52,337 nt of DNA from Muribaculaceae bacterium (lineage in GTDB: Bacteria > Bacteroidota > Bacteroidia > Bacteroidales > Muribaculaceae), in NCBI GenBank assembly GCA_017618355.1, contig JAFZUL010000030.1, forward strand, positions 1 to 52,337, read 5' to 3'. This document shows, in pieces, positions 8,187 to 16,800 of the stretch. How positions within the stretch are numbered: position 1 is the stretch's first letter; every line of letters begins with the position of its first letter. Made by a program: the position numbers and the translations under genes. The notes beneath the pieces were generated by a model. It did no database searches and had not been told where the DNA came from. It saw only the letters and a program-made list of their open reading frames with translations.

Positions 8187-8894
8187 TCACATTCTGGTTT
8201 TCAAACGCTGCCAGGCTGGAGCATCAAAGAGGAAACACAGACGCATTGTTTTCATCATCGCTGTGAAACGACTCATAGGCACAGTGAAACTCAGCTCGTT
8301 CTCTCCAACCCAAGGACGCACCGAGGGGTCCAGCAAACCCAAGAAGCATTTATGTCCTTGTCGAGCATTCTCGTTGATTGTCATCGACACCACAGTGCTG
8401 CAACCCGAACCAAATCGGGTCACTACAGCGTCATCGTGATTGTTGTCGTAGAATGCCCAACCACACAGCCCCGAGAGCATATCAGGTGTAGCATAGAAGA
8501 GCACGCCCTCGGCCCAGTCAAGTGATTGCACCTTGTCGATGCGCTCAAAATTGAGATACCGCTTTGTCGCTCTTTTCAATTCTAGACTGTCGATGTATTC
8601 AATTACCATTTCGGGTGAGAGTTTATATTTCTCTTTGAGTGACACAAAGTTAGGCACTCGCTCAGGCATATCGGCAAAGCCAGTATAAAGTTTGCCGCCT
8701 CCGCAACCTATCACATCAGCACTAAGGCTCACACCGTTTCCGTCGCGCGCGTCTTGAAGCACTTTGAAGAAACAGCCACCAGTTTTTTGGGTTTCAGCAA
8801 TGGCAGTGTCGCTGTATCCAAAAATCAGCGGCAACTGTGCCTTCTCGCCAAAAGCCTCACGATAATTGTTGATAAAATCTTTAATCTCTTTCAT
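8187..8894 (-). CDS. DUF169 family protein
   Basis: This 235-aa protein looks like the DUF169 family. Recognisable parts are the N-terminal LPLIFGYSD, ADVIGCGGGKLYTGF with the conserved Cys-Gly-Gly-Gly, the central APPD-like YATPDMLSGL, and RFGSGCSTVV with a second conserved Cys. Members are widespread in bacteria and archaea and their biochemical role is not established. No signal peptide or membrane segment. It begins 5 bases after the YjbR-like gene, so the two form an operon. The convergent ligase gene ends 9 bases away. Confidence 0.82.
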   Translation of the reverse strand: MKEIKDFINNYREAFGEKAQLPLIFGYSDTAIAETQKTGGCFFKVLQDARDGNGVSLSADVIGCGGGKLYTGFADMPERVPNFVSLKEKYKLSPEMVIEYIDSLELKRATKRYLNFERIDKVQSLDWAEGVLFYATPDMLSGLCGWAFYDNNHDDAVVTRFGSGCSTVVSMTINENARQGHKCFLGLLDPSVRPWVGENELSFTVPMSRFTAMMKTMRLCFLFDAPAWQRLKTRM

Positions 8895-8899
8895 AATAT

Positions 8900-9256
8900 T
8901 TAAATTGATGTTTTATGTCGTTTTCGGTCTTTTACCAGCACATAAGACTTCCGCACTAATTCCCGCAACTCCTCGTCATTCACGTCACTATTCACCTCCA
9001 CGCTAATCCAGTGACACTTGTCGCCATTGAAAGGCTCGCCAATTGCCTGATAACGCTCTTTAAGTTCTGCCATCTGCTCAGGGTCGCACTTGATTGTGAT
9101 AAACTTAAAATCGTCGATGTTGAAGTAGCAGAACATGTGCCCACTCACGTAAAACACGAGGATAGTGTATCTGCCCCTCGAGAATTTCTCGAAAGGTGTA
9201 GCCTCGGTCACATCGGGCAACGAGAGGCAATAATCGCGCAATTCCTCGATGTTCAT
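8900..9256 (-). CDS. MmcQ/YjbR family protein
   Basis: This 118-aa protein matches the YjbR/MmcQ family (double-wing DNA-binding-like fold). The family pattern MNIEELRDYCLSLPDVTE, a short FxxFSRGR turn, FKFITIKCDPEQMAELKERY and the C-terminal W.SV..NS.V...EL..LV..SY are all present. Length is typical. The molecular function of the family is unproved. It heads a two-gene unit with the DUF169 gene and has a good promoter at 9267-9298. Confidence 0.9.
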   Translation of the reverse strand: MNIEELRDYCLSLPDVTEATPFEKFSRGRYTILVFYVSGHMFCYFNIDDFKFITIKCDPEQMAELKERYQAIGEPFNGDKCHWISVEVNSDVNDEELRELVRKSYVLVKDRKRHKTSI

Positions 9257-9266
9257 ATCTATTGCA

Positions 9267-9298
9267 CAAAATTAAAGTAAACAATTCAACAAAACAAA
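9267..9298 (-). promoter_or_regulatory. Bacteroidetes -33/-7 promoter for yjbR-DUF169
   Basis: On the minus strand TTTG (9295-9298) and TAATTTTG (9267-9274) are 20 bases apart; the start codon is 10 bases further on. Confidence 0.75.
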
Positions 9299-9337
9299 TA
9301 ATCCTCAATAAATAATGTCCCTTATTGGAAATTGTTA

Positions 9338-9345
9338 TAACTTTG
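9338..9345 (+). promoter_or_regulatory. -7 box for the lipoprotein gene
   Basis: TAACTTTG, 38 bases before the ATG at 9384. Because it lies downstream of the other in-frame ATG (9315), it supports the later start. Confidence 0.6.
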
Positions 9346-9383
9346 CAATCGCTGTAATCACTTTAAGAAACCCATTTTTTGCT

Positions 9384-10058
9384 ATGAAAAGAATATTATA
9401 TATCAGTGTGTTAATTTGTTGTCTTGCGAGTTGCGCTAGGCTGGGGCTACCATCGTTCAGCACTTCGGGCGATTGGAGGCAACGAGGCAATGTAGTGGAA
9501 AATAGCGACATGAAGGTGCAGTTTGGTGGGGATGGTCTCCTCTCCAATGCCGGCAATGGTGAATATGAGCTGAATTTCATCACCAGTGAAGCCGAGTTCA
9601 ATGCCTACGAGCCAAAACTCGCCAACTACCTCGCCGATGTTATCAAGCAGATTCCTTTGAAGATTGACTCAATAGAAATGATTTTCGCCGACCAGTTTTT
9701 GATTCTCACAACCAGTGGTTCCGACACTTGGGAGCCTGATTATGTGCGCCGCGCCGACAAGGCAGTCTTGACGATTCAAGGCTATCCCATCGAGAGTCTT
9801 GTGCAACCCGAGGATGAATTGTGGCGCAATCTAATCATTAACAAGTCTAAGCGCCAGATTATTGTCGTTGACCGCCTTATCAAGAACGATAGGCACTATG
9901 CGATAGTCTATGTGCTGCAAAGCGAGAGCAAGAGTTCGCCATTTTCAGCAAATTACCAATACGACATCACTAACCCACGCAACATCCAAAGCATTGGCAC
10001 CAACCTTGACACGTTGATGAAAACCTCGATCAATGCCCTTGAGAGCCTAAAGAAGTGA
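9384..10058 (+). CDS. Lipoprotein of unknown function
   Basis: This 224-aa product starts MKRILYISVLICCLASCARL, a lipoprotein signal with lipobox LASC and the acylated Cys at residue 17, so it is bound to the inner or outer membrane. The frame is open further upstream to an ATG at 9315, but that would bury the signal peptide and the -7 box at 9338-9345. The mature part is acidic, with no motif I recognise. It is alone on its strand, between YjbR (divergent) and the GNAT gene (convergent). Function unknown. Confidence 0.8.
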   Translation: MKRILYISVLICCLASCARLGLPSFSTSGDWRQRGNVVENSDMKVQFGGDGLLSNAGNGEYELNFITSEAEFNAYEPKLANYLADVIKQIPLKIDSIEMIFADQFLILTTSGSDTWEPDYVRRADKAVLTIQGYPIESLVQPEDELWRNLIINKSKRQIIVVDRLIKNDRHYAIVYVLQSESKSSPFSANYQYDITNPRNIQSIGTNLDTLMKTSINALESLKK

Positions 10059-10124
10059 ACGGCAAGGGGATTTTTGTGGCAGCATAAAAAGGTTCCCTGT
10101 ACCTCAGCTTTGCCGTGGTCATGA

Positions 10125-10667
10125 TTACATATTGTTCTCTGGCTTAGGCATGGCGTCCCAAAATGAGCGGAGCTCGGAGATGATGTCGTCGTAATCTTTC
10201 ATAGTGAAGGTGCCCTCGCCCATAATCATGATGGTATAGTCTATGCCTTTGAAAGAGCGGCCCACTCCAGTGTCGCGAAATCCGTTGCGCAGGTAGAAAT
10301 CGTGGCGGCGACGGCGAACCGCCTGATTCTCGCAAACCTGCTCTGGGCTCTCCATGTCGAGGATATTGGTGAAGTCCTTGTATTTGTCGATTAATCGTGA
10401 GAGAATCTTCTGCCCTACCCCTTTACCGCGCAATTCATTGGGCACGGCAAAGTACCAGAACCAGTTAAACGAAGGGCGAGGATAAACGATAGTGAAGCCT
10501 AATAGCATGTCATCCTCATAATAGACAGTAAAGTCAAGAGGCATGGCATCAACGAGTCGCATCAAGTCTTCCCAGGGAATCTGCTCCTCTTCGGGAAATG
10601 CCGTCTCATAGAGTTTTCTCAACTTATCATTGCCGGCATTAGTCGCGGTAATTGCTCTTACTGTCAT
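10125..10667 (-). CDS. GNAT family N-acetyltransferase
   Basis: This 180-aa protein carries the acetyl-CoA-binding motif A of the GNAT fold: NELRGKGVGQKILSRLID (about residues 79-96, pattern RxxGxGxxL), preceded by a strand with WYFAVP and followed by FYLRNGFRDTG, the usual C-terminal YxxxGF element. It should transfer an acetyl group to an amine; the acceptor is unknown. Its start lies one base after the stop of the upstream 141-aa gene, so it ends a three-gene unit starting with a thioredoxin-like protein. Confidence 0.9.
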   Translation of the reverse strand: MTVRAITATNAGNDKLRKLYETAFPEEEQIPWEDLMRLVDAMPLDFTVYYEDDMLLGFTIVYPRPSFNWFWYFAVPNELRGKGVGQKILSRLIDKYKDFTNILDMESPEQVCENQAVRRRRHDFYLRNGFRDTGVGRSFKGIDYTIMIMGEGTFTMKDYDDIISELRSFWDAMPKPENNM

Positions 10668-10668
10668 G

Positions 10669-11094
10669 TTACATCCCAGGTTTCCAAACGTGCAATCCCT
10701 CGGCGGCTGCCAGAGCGGTTATGATTTCGAGGGTTTCTTCATTGGGGCCATATAATGTCATGTAATGGTCGTCTCCAGTGATGGCTATCATTGCTTGAAC
10801 ATTGTTGAGCAAAATATTAAGCGACTTGCGCTCAAGCACACTATGAATCAAATCTTCGGGTGTGGGGTTCACCAGCCATTTATCATCATCGGCCAAGCCC
10901 ACCATTATGTCGTAATAGCAGTTGAGCTTCAAAATCACATTGGCAAACTTCTGATAGATTGCATCCAAACACGGAGACGAGAGGAAATACTTCTCTATCG
11001 CGAAATACTGCCCAGCACCATCAGCCGGCACCTGCTTGGGCAAGATGTCGATAATCCAATAAGGCCTTGACAAGTATGCTTCAATGTCAATCAT
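10669..11094 (-). CDS. Conserved-looking protein of unknown function
   Basis: This 141-aa protein starts MIDIEAYLSRPYWIIDILPK. It is soluble, alpha/beta in appearance, with a Trp-containing C terminus (GLHVWKPGM). I do not recognise the family. Its start overlaps the stop of the thioredoxin-like gene by one base (TAATG) and its stop is one base before the GNAT start. Such tight packing argues for translational coupling and a shared role or dosage with these two genes. Confidence 0.8.
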   Translation of the reverse strand: MIDIEAYLSRPYWIIDILPKQVPADGAGQYFAIEKYFLSSPCLDAIYQKFANVILKLNCYYDIMVGLADDDKWLVNPTPEDLIHSVLERKSLNILLNNVQAMIAITGDDHYMTLYGPNEETLEIITALAAAEGLHVWKPGM

Positions 11095-11582
11095 TACTGA
11101 CCGTCAACGGCTTTTGGTGTCCAAGCGTTGAAGAAACGCATCACTTTCTCCTTGTTGTAGCCCTTGCCTTCTTCAAGGAAGCTTGAGTCTTGAATGTGAA
11201 GCACATTGCCCTTAACATCGAGTACCACAAACACAGGATAGCCAAACCGCCCTGGATTATTCAGGCGCTGGAGCATAGCTTTGTCGCGCGCCTCGTCACT
11301 CGAGTTGCGAGGATTGTAGTTGACGTGGATATACACGAAGTTGTCGTCAACGATTTTGGCTATCTCCTCATCGGTGGTGATGAAATCGGCAAACCGCAAG
11401 CACCACGGACACCAGTTACCACCCACTTGGCAAATAACAAACTTGCCCTGATCAGCGGCCTGAGCAATAGCCTTATCAATCTGTTCCATCGGATTGATTG
11501 TCTCATCATAGACTTTCTTGAGTTGGGCATTAGTCCCCAACGCCAAAACAGCTAAAATCCCTAGTGTTAAGATTTTTTTCAT
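11094..11582 (-). CDS. Exported thioredoxin-like protein
   Basis: This 162-aa protein has a signal peptide (MKKILTLGILAVLALGTNAQ) and a thioredoxin-fold domain with active site WCPWC (Cys58, Cys61). The sequence before it (AIAQAADQGKFVICQVGGNW) and after it (CLRFADFITTDEEI) fits the Thioredoxin_7-like group, which shares the fold with DUF255 proteins. It would act as a periplasmic thiol oxidoreductase or reductase. The partner is unknown; no DsbD-like gene is nearby. It lies 17 bases downstream of the RhuM-Fic gene on the same strand and may be read through from there. Confidence 0.88.
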   Translation of the reverse strand: MKKILTLGILAVLALGTNAQLKKVYDETINPMEQIDKAIAQAADQGKFVICQVGGNWCPWCLRFADFITTDEEIAKIVDDNFVYIHVNYNPRNSSDEARDKAMLQRLNNPGRFGYPVFVVLDVKGNVLHIQDSSFLEEGKGYNKEKVMRFFNAWTPKAVDGQ

Positions 11583-11599
11583 TGCTATTATGTTTTAAG

Positions 11600-12586
11600 T
11601 TAATTCTTTGGATTTATGAGATTTGTAACAACCTTCACCATCACGTCTTTTTCCTCAGTACGGCTCTCAGCAATCATTAGAGTCAAGGCAACCAATGTGT
11701 TATCGGCGATACGCTTGGTTCCATCCACACGATACAGTAAGCCATTATTATTGAGAAACCACAGGAAAAGCGTGGCGGCAATACGTTTGTTGCCATCGCT
11801 AAATGAATGGTTTTTTGTCACGAGATAGAGAAGCATGGCAGCTTTCTCTTCAACACTTGGATATAGTTCCTCTCCTCCAAAGGTTTGATAAATCTGTCCT
11901 ATACTGCTTTTGAACGACTCGTCTTTTTCGTTACCAAAAAGAGAACTGTTTCCAAATTTATTTCTCAGAGTGTCAATTACACTCATGGCATTGTCATAAG
12001 TAGCTCTGAACTTTTCCTCTTGTGTAGTCTCACCAACTTTAATGCGCTGATAATCATAATCGTCAAGAGTATCAAGTGCATAGGTATAATCAACGACAAT
12101 ATCAAGCAAAGCCTTGTTTTCTTCGTTTGAGATCAATTCCTGATGCTCAAGCGTGCGCCCAACCATCTGTACCAACTGGCGCAACTCACCAATTTGCTCA
12201 CGACGAATTCGCTCGTTGATGGCATAGCCCTTAATGAGATAGTCTTTTAAAACCTTATTTGCCCATTGGCGGAATTTTACGCCACGTTTTGAGTTGACAC
12301 GATATCCAACAGAAATTATCATGTCAAGATTGAAATAAGTTATCTCTCTTGTAACCTTTCTTTTACCTTCCAAGCGAACCTGTCGGAATTTCCGACAAGT
12401 TGAAATGTCATCTAACTCCTCATCTTCGTAAATGTGTTGTATATGTTCAACAATATTAGTTCTAGATGACTCAAACAGCTCAGCCATTTGTGCTTGGGTA
12501 AGCCAAACGGTATCATTCTCCATTCGGACATCAACTTGTGTCTGCCCATCTTCAGTTTGATATATGATGATATTACTTTCTTCCAT
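11600..12586 (-). CDS. RhuM family protein with C-terminal Fic/Doc domain
   Basis: This 328-aa protein has two parts. Residues 1-150 match the RhuM virulence-protein domain (IIIYQTEDGQTQVDVR, TVWLTQAQMAELF, YFNLDMIISVGYRVNSKRG). Residues about 155-328 are a Fic/Doc domain with active-site motif HSFSDGNKR at 260-268. The motif lies between Fic (HxFxEGNGR, AMP transfer) and Doc (HxFxDANKR, phosphate transfer). The catalytic His, Asp, Asn and final Arg are present, so it is probably active. No clear inhibitory motif (S/T-x3-E-G/N) was seen. Such fusions are common in Bacteroidales; the target is unknown. A 60-aa Cys-containing gene lies just upstream. Confidence 0.9.
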   Translation of the reverse strand: MEESNIIIYQTEDGQTQVDVRMENDTVWLTQAQMAELFESSRTNIVEHIQHIYEDEELDDISTCRKFRQVRLEGKRKVTREITYFNLDMIISVGYRVNSKRGVKFRQWANKVLKDYLIKGYAINERIRREQIGELRQLVQMVGRTLEHQELISNEENKALLDIVVDYTYALDTLDDYDYQRIKVGETTQEEKFRATYDNAMSVIDTLRNKFGNSSLFGNEKDESFKSSIGQIYQTFGGEELYPSVEEKAAMLLYLVTKNHSFSDGNKRIAATLFLWFLNNNGLLYRVDGTKRIADNTLVALTLMIAESRTEEKDVMVKVVTNLINPKN

Positions 12587-12596
12587 GGGAAGGATT

Positions 12597-12779
12597 CTAA
12601 TACTTCTTGAAATTGTACTTTTCTCTTAGCTCGGCCTTCTTTTCCTCGTTTTGGCTGGTGAAGAACGCTTTCCAGCCTGGGCAGAAGTTGATGTGCCAGC
12701 GCCAGAAGCGACCAAGTAAAGATTTAGGATTCTTGTCGTACTGAGCTCGGAATTTGCAATTTTCACAGGTGTGTGCCAT
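12597..12779 (-). CDS. Small Cys-containing protein of unknown function
   Basis: The 60-aa product has Cys5-x2-Cys8 (CENC) and a further Cys at about residue 33 (NFCPGW), with Trp and Arg around them and a Lys/Glu-rich C terminus ending NFKKY. The spacing might bind a metal, but only three Cys are present. I believe similar small proteins recur in Bacteroidales, without known function. It starts its transcript from a good -33/-7 promoter and lies 10 bases ahead of the RhuM-Fic gene. It might be only an operon partner, not an antitoxin. Confidence 0.7.
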   Translation of the reverse strand: MAHTCENCKFRAQYDKNPKSLLGRFWRWHINFCPGWKAFFTSQNEEKKAELREKYNFKKY

Positions 12780-12804
12780 AATATTATTGTTTTAAAAGAA
12801 CGTG

Positions 12805-12836
12805 TAAAATTACATCCTTTTTCCGAAATTGCCAAA
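12805..12836 (-). promoter_or_regulatory. -33/-7 promoter for the small protein and RhuM-Fic genes
   Basis: On the minus strand TTTG (12833-12836) and TAATTTTA (12805-12812, one base off consensus) are 20 bases apart. It is back-to-back with the promoter of the SpoU gene. Confidence 0.65.
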
Positions 12837-12851
12837 ATGATGTGACGCTTT

Positions 12852-12882
12852 TTTGCCGTTAAGCAATGATTTTGTAATTTTG
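12852..12882 (+). promoter_or_regulatory. -33/-7 promoter for the SpoU methyltransferase gene
   Basis: TTTG (12852-12855) and TAATTTTG (12875-12882), 19 bases apart. The -7 box overlaps an in-frame GTG, so that codon cannot be the start; the ATG at 12903 is. Confidence 0.8.
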
Positions 12883-12902
12883 TGGCTCAAAAAATAGAAC
12901 TG

Positions 12903-13715
12903 ATGGCAATAATTGAAATCACATCGCTTGACCATGAGGGGGTGCAGGTATTTGGCACTCTCACAGAGGCACAGCTGCGCAACCGTCTGGAACCTGAGAA
13001 GGGCATATTCATCGCCGAGAGCCCAAAGGTAATTGACGTGGCGCTCAACGCAGACTACGAGCCGCTAGCGTTGCTATGTGAGCGCAAGCACATTGAGGGC
13101 GACGCGACAGGCATCATAGCACGATGCGGCGACATCCCAATCTATACCGGCAAGCGCGAACTACTGTCGCAGCTTACTGGATATGTGCTCACTCGTGGCG
13201 TGCTGTGCGCCATGCGCCGACCTGAGCTACCTAGCGTGGAGCAGGTTTGTAGTGACGCTAGCCGTGTGGTAGTGATTGACGGTGTGACCGACACCACCAA
13301 CATTGGCGCAATCTTCCGCTCGGCTGCAGCTCTTGGCATCGATGCGGTGCTGCTCACTCCCACCAGTTGCGACCCCTTGAACCGCCGTGCCGTAAGAGTG
13401 TCGATGGGCTCGGTGTTCTTAGTGCCGTGGACATGGCTCGACGCCCCAATTCAAAGCCTCAATTCTTTAGGTTTCAAGACTGTGGCAATGGCACTAACTG
13501 ACAAATCCATCCCACTCGATTCCCCCATTTTAGCCTCTGAGCCTCGCTTGGCGATAGTGATGGGCACCGAAGGCGACGGTCTGCCCCAAGAAACCATAGA
13601 GCAGACCGACTATGTAGTGCGCATCCCAATGAGCCATAATGTGGATTCCCTCAACGTCGCTGCCGCTTCGGCAGTCGCCTTTTGGCAGCTGCGTGTAAAG
13701 GAGGGAAAGGAATAA
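12903..13715 (+). CDS. SpoU/TrmH family RNA 2'-O-methyltransferase
   Basis: This 270-aa protein should transfer a methyl group from S-adenosylmethionine to a ribose 2'-OH in rRNA or tRNA. The SPOUT knot motifs are present: GVTDTTNIGAIFRSAAALG (motif 1, with Asn and Arg), MGTEGDGLP (motif 2), and PMSHNVDSLNVAAASAVAFW (motif 3). An N-terminal substrate-binding extension of about 100 residues precedes the catalytic domain, as in RNA-specific members. Start chosen at 12903 because the upstream GTG is inside the promoter. Which nucleotide it modifies cannot be told from the sequence. Confidence 0.92.
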   Translation: MAIIEITSLDHEGVQVFGTLTEAQLRNRLEPEKGIFIAESPKVIDVALNADYEPLALLCERKHIEGDATGIIARCGDIPIYTGKRELLSQLTGYVLTRGVLCAMRRPELPSVEQVCSDASRVVVIDGVTDTTNIGAIFRSAAALGIDAVLLTPTSCDPLNRRAVRVSMGSVFLVPWTWLDAPIQSLNSLGFKTVAMALTDKSIPLDSPILASEPRLAIVMGTEGDGLPQETIEQTDYVVRIPMSHNVDSLNVAAASAVAFWQLRVKEGKE

Positions 13716-13804
13716 AAAGAATCAAAGGAGTTAAAGGAATAAAAAGGCGTGTGGGTGCTGTTTATGTATTGCGCCGCACACGCGGCGTACAAGAAACCTC
13801 TCCC

Positions 13805-16800
13805 CTAACTTCCCACCACAGTAATTGTGCTACTCGATGAGTTGCCTTCCTGATTGACCTGAATCTGCACTGGAATCTTCTCTTTAAGTTCATCGATGTG
13901 GCTGATGATGCCCACCTTGCGGCCAGTCTTGTCATACAGCGTGCGAAGCGTTTCAATCGCCTTTTGTAAGGGCTCTCCGCTCAGTGTACCAAATCCCTCA
14001 TCAATAAACAGCATCTCCACTCGCAACTGCTGAGCGATATCGCTCAATGCCAAAGCCAATGCCAGCGACACCAAGAAACTCTCGCCACCCGAAATGGTGC
14101 TAGCGGGTCTTCTTGCATAACCTTGATAGGCATCCTCTACAAGAATAAAGAATGTTCCTCTTTCCACTGTGAGTCGATATCGTTTAGTGAGAGCATTCAA
14201 GAAGATGTTAGCTGAATGAATAAGGTTCTCAAGAATGTAGCTCAGCGCGATATTACGGAATCTCTTTCCCTTATTGTCACCAAGATACTTATTCAACCGC
14301 TCCCATTTGTCGTAAATCTCTTTTTTCTTTTCACATTCAATGATTAGTTGACCCTGTTGTTGCTTTTGTCGCTTATCATTATCGAGTTTCTCCTTAATGC
14401 CGCCAATTTCTTCTCCAAGACTCTTGACCGCCTCTTCCATCTCCTTCCCCTTGGCAGTGAGCGACTCGGTGGTCTCATCTTCGGCAAACTCAGGTTTTGC
14501 ATCATTATGGGTTTTGAACCTGTTGTTGCAGTCATCCATCGAAGTTGTCGTTTGCAAAACTGTGTCTTGGACTTTTTTCAGCGCTTGCTGTATCTCTCCA
14601 ATCTCGTTTAAGTTGTATTTCGCCAAAGCGTCCAAAGCATCAACGTTGAGCGTGGAGTTATCCTTAAACCAGATCTCAAGGAGGGATGTCATTTGTGACT
14701 TATCTTTTTGAGACTGAACAATTTGCGCCTGAAGACCAGCAATCCTTGTATTCAGGTTATTGAGAGCCTTTATCAACTGATTAACCTCCTGCCTATTGGA
14801 AACGTTAACGTCTTGCCACTGAGGCATGGACTCCACAATAGAGTTGATAGAGTCATTGGCGTTGTCAAATTCTTTGGAAGCATTGTCGATTGCGAGGGTT
14901 TGATTTTTCTCTTTCTCGACATACTGCTGGAACTCCTTTACTGCCTTTTTCAATTCAGCAGCAAACTGGCGCGGTTCAGCCTTCCAATCAATAGTCCACT
15001 CAATAGAGTTTACAAGTTCCTCCACCTCATTTTGGTGACCATTAAGTTCGGACTGTTTAGTCTCAATGATTTTGTTGCTTGACTTAATTCCAGCCTCACA
15101 CTTGTTAATTTCTTCTTTAACAGCATTGAGTATATTATTTTGATTAGCAAGTTCTTGCTGCTGTTTTAAAACCAGCTTGTGCTGAGCATTGCGTGCGCGT
15201 TCTTTTGTCTCTGCGTCAGCAACTTGTTGTTTGATCGTCTCTATTTTTTCGTTGGTCTGGCTTTGCAATGCCTCTAGTTGCTGCTTGGTATTGTCGTCAA
15301 TAGTGCTTATGCCACATTTTTTGCATGCGTCGAGAGTTTTGGCGCTCTCATTGTCGAGCAGAGTCTTGGCTTTCCCAAGCTCCAAGCTTTTTACGCCAAA
15401 CTGTTTTTGTTGCGCGACAATCTCAGCATTTGTGGCATTTAGATTATCTTTCCTTTTTTCAAGAAGTTTATCTAATTCTTTCAGTTCCTTCTCGGCTTGA
15501 GCAAAAATGCTGTCGAGAATATCCTCGTGAGGCAACTCTTTACTGATTTTTTGCTGGCAAACGGGACACACATCATCTAATTTCAACTTAGAACGCATGT
15601 TCTTTGCCCACTCGTCAACGCTTTCTCTGAGTTTGTCGCAAACAGCCTTCTCGTCATCACGTTTCTTTTGGGTTTCGTTTTTCTCGTCCTCTTGTTGTTT
15701 CTGTTTTTCTTTGAGTTCACCAATGCTTGTATTGATTGAAGAAATAGCTTCCTCAACGGTTTTAACCCCTTCCTTAGCGTTCTTCAGCGAATCAATCATC
15801 AGCAAAGCAGTGCCGATATTTGTGTCGTTTTTGTTGAGTTCGTCTTTTTTCTCACGAAGCTCAGGGAGCTTCATCTCAGCAAGTTCTTGCTCAAGTTTGT
15901 CAAGCAAATCCTGATTCTCTTTTGCTTTTTCTTTTTTCGCGTCAAGATCGTTTTTTGCTTTCTCATGTTTTTTATTGAGTTCTCCATTAAGCAGAAAGTT
16001 TGCCTCATCGATGTCTTTCTGCTCATTTTTGATACGTTCGCGGCATTCGGCAATTGCTATAAGATGAGCGCTGATGGTCTGTTCGTTGGTATATACATCT
16101 TTCTTGTCCTCATGCTCTTTAAGGAATTGCTGAGTTTTTCTCAGTTGAACTTTCTTGTCTTCGATGTCTTTCTCGAGCCACAACAATCCCTCTTTTGTTC
16201 TCTTAAACTCAGGCAATAGATTGTCAATACTGCTTCTCAGCCTATTGATTTCATTGACAGCCTTATTCTTGCCGCTTAGCCAATTACGGGCATCGATAGT
16301 TGCATTCCACTCCCTAACAAGAGCATCCTTTTTCTTGAACTCCTCACTTTCTAACTGGCGACGTGCCTCGTCCTGCGCAGCCTTCACTTTTTCAATTTCT
16401 TCTTTCAGCGACTTGTCGTTGCTAAGCCATTGAAGTTTGCGCTTGATTTCATCCTGTTGCTGCATCTTATTGCCATAGTCCTCATCAAGTTGCTTTTTTC
16501 GAGCATTCATTTGTTCGATTTCATCATCAGTTAGTACTTTAATATCTGCCAAACGCTGATGCACAGCCTCCCAGTCACGCTTCTTTTGGCTGAAAATCTC
16601 AAAGATTTTAAGTCCTAATTTCGTATAAGTATCAACGCCTGTTATCTTCTCAAGAATTGAACTCTTATCTTCGTCTTTGCTATTGAGGAATTTTGTGAAC
16701 TCACCTTGAGCAAGCATAGTCGTGCGACAAAATTGCGTGAAATCGAGGCCAATGGCACGATTAATCTCTGGGATAATCTGACTGTCTTTGGTGAGCAAAA

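Noticed and set aside
12597-12779. 60-aa Cys protein as antitoxin of the Fic domain
   Set aside because: No inhibitory helix motif, and I believe similar small proteins occur without a Fic neighbour; only adjacency supports it.
13748-13795. GCGTGTG...CACACGC hairpin between the SpoU and sbcC genes as terminator
   Set aside because: The loop is over 20 bases and there is no T run.
14348-16433. Several Phe/Leu/Ser-rich plus-strand frames opposite sbcC
   Set aside because: They come from the Lys/Glu-rich coiled-coil codons of sbcC read in reverse; no signals.
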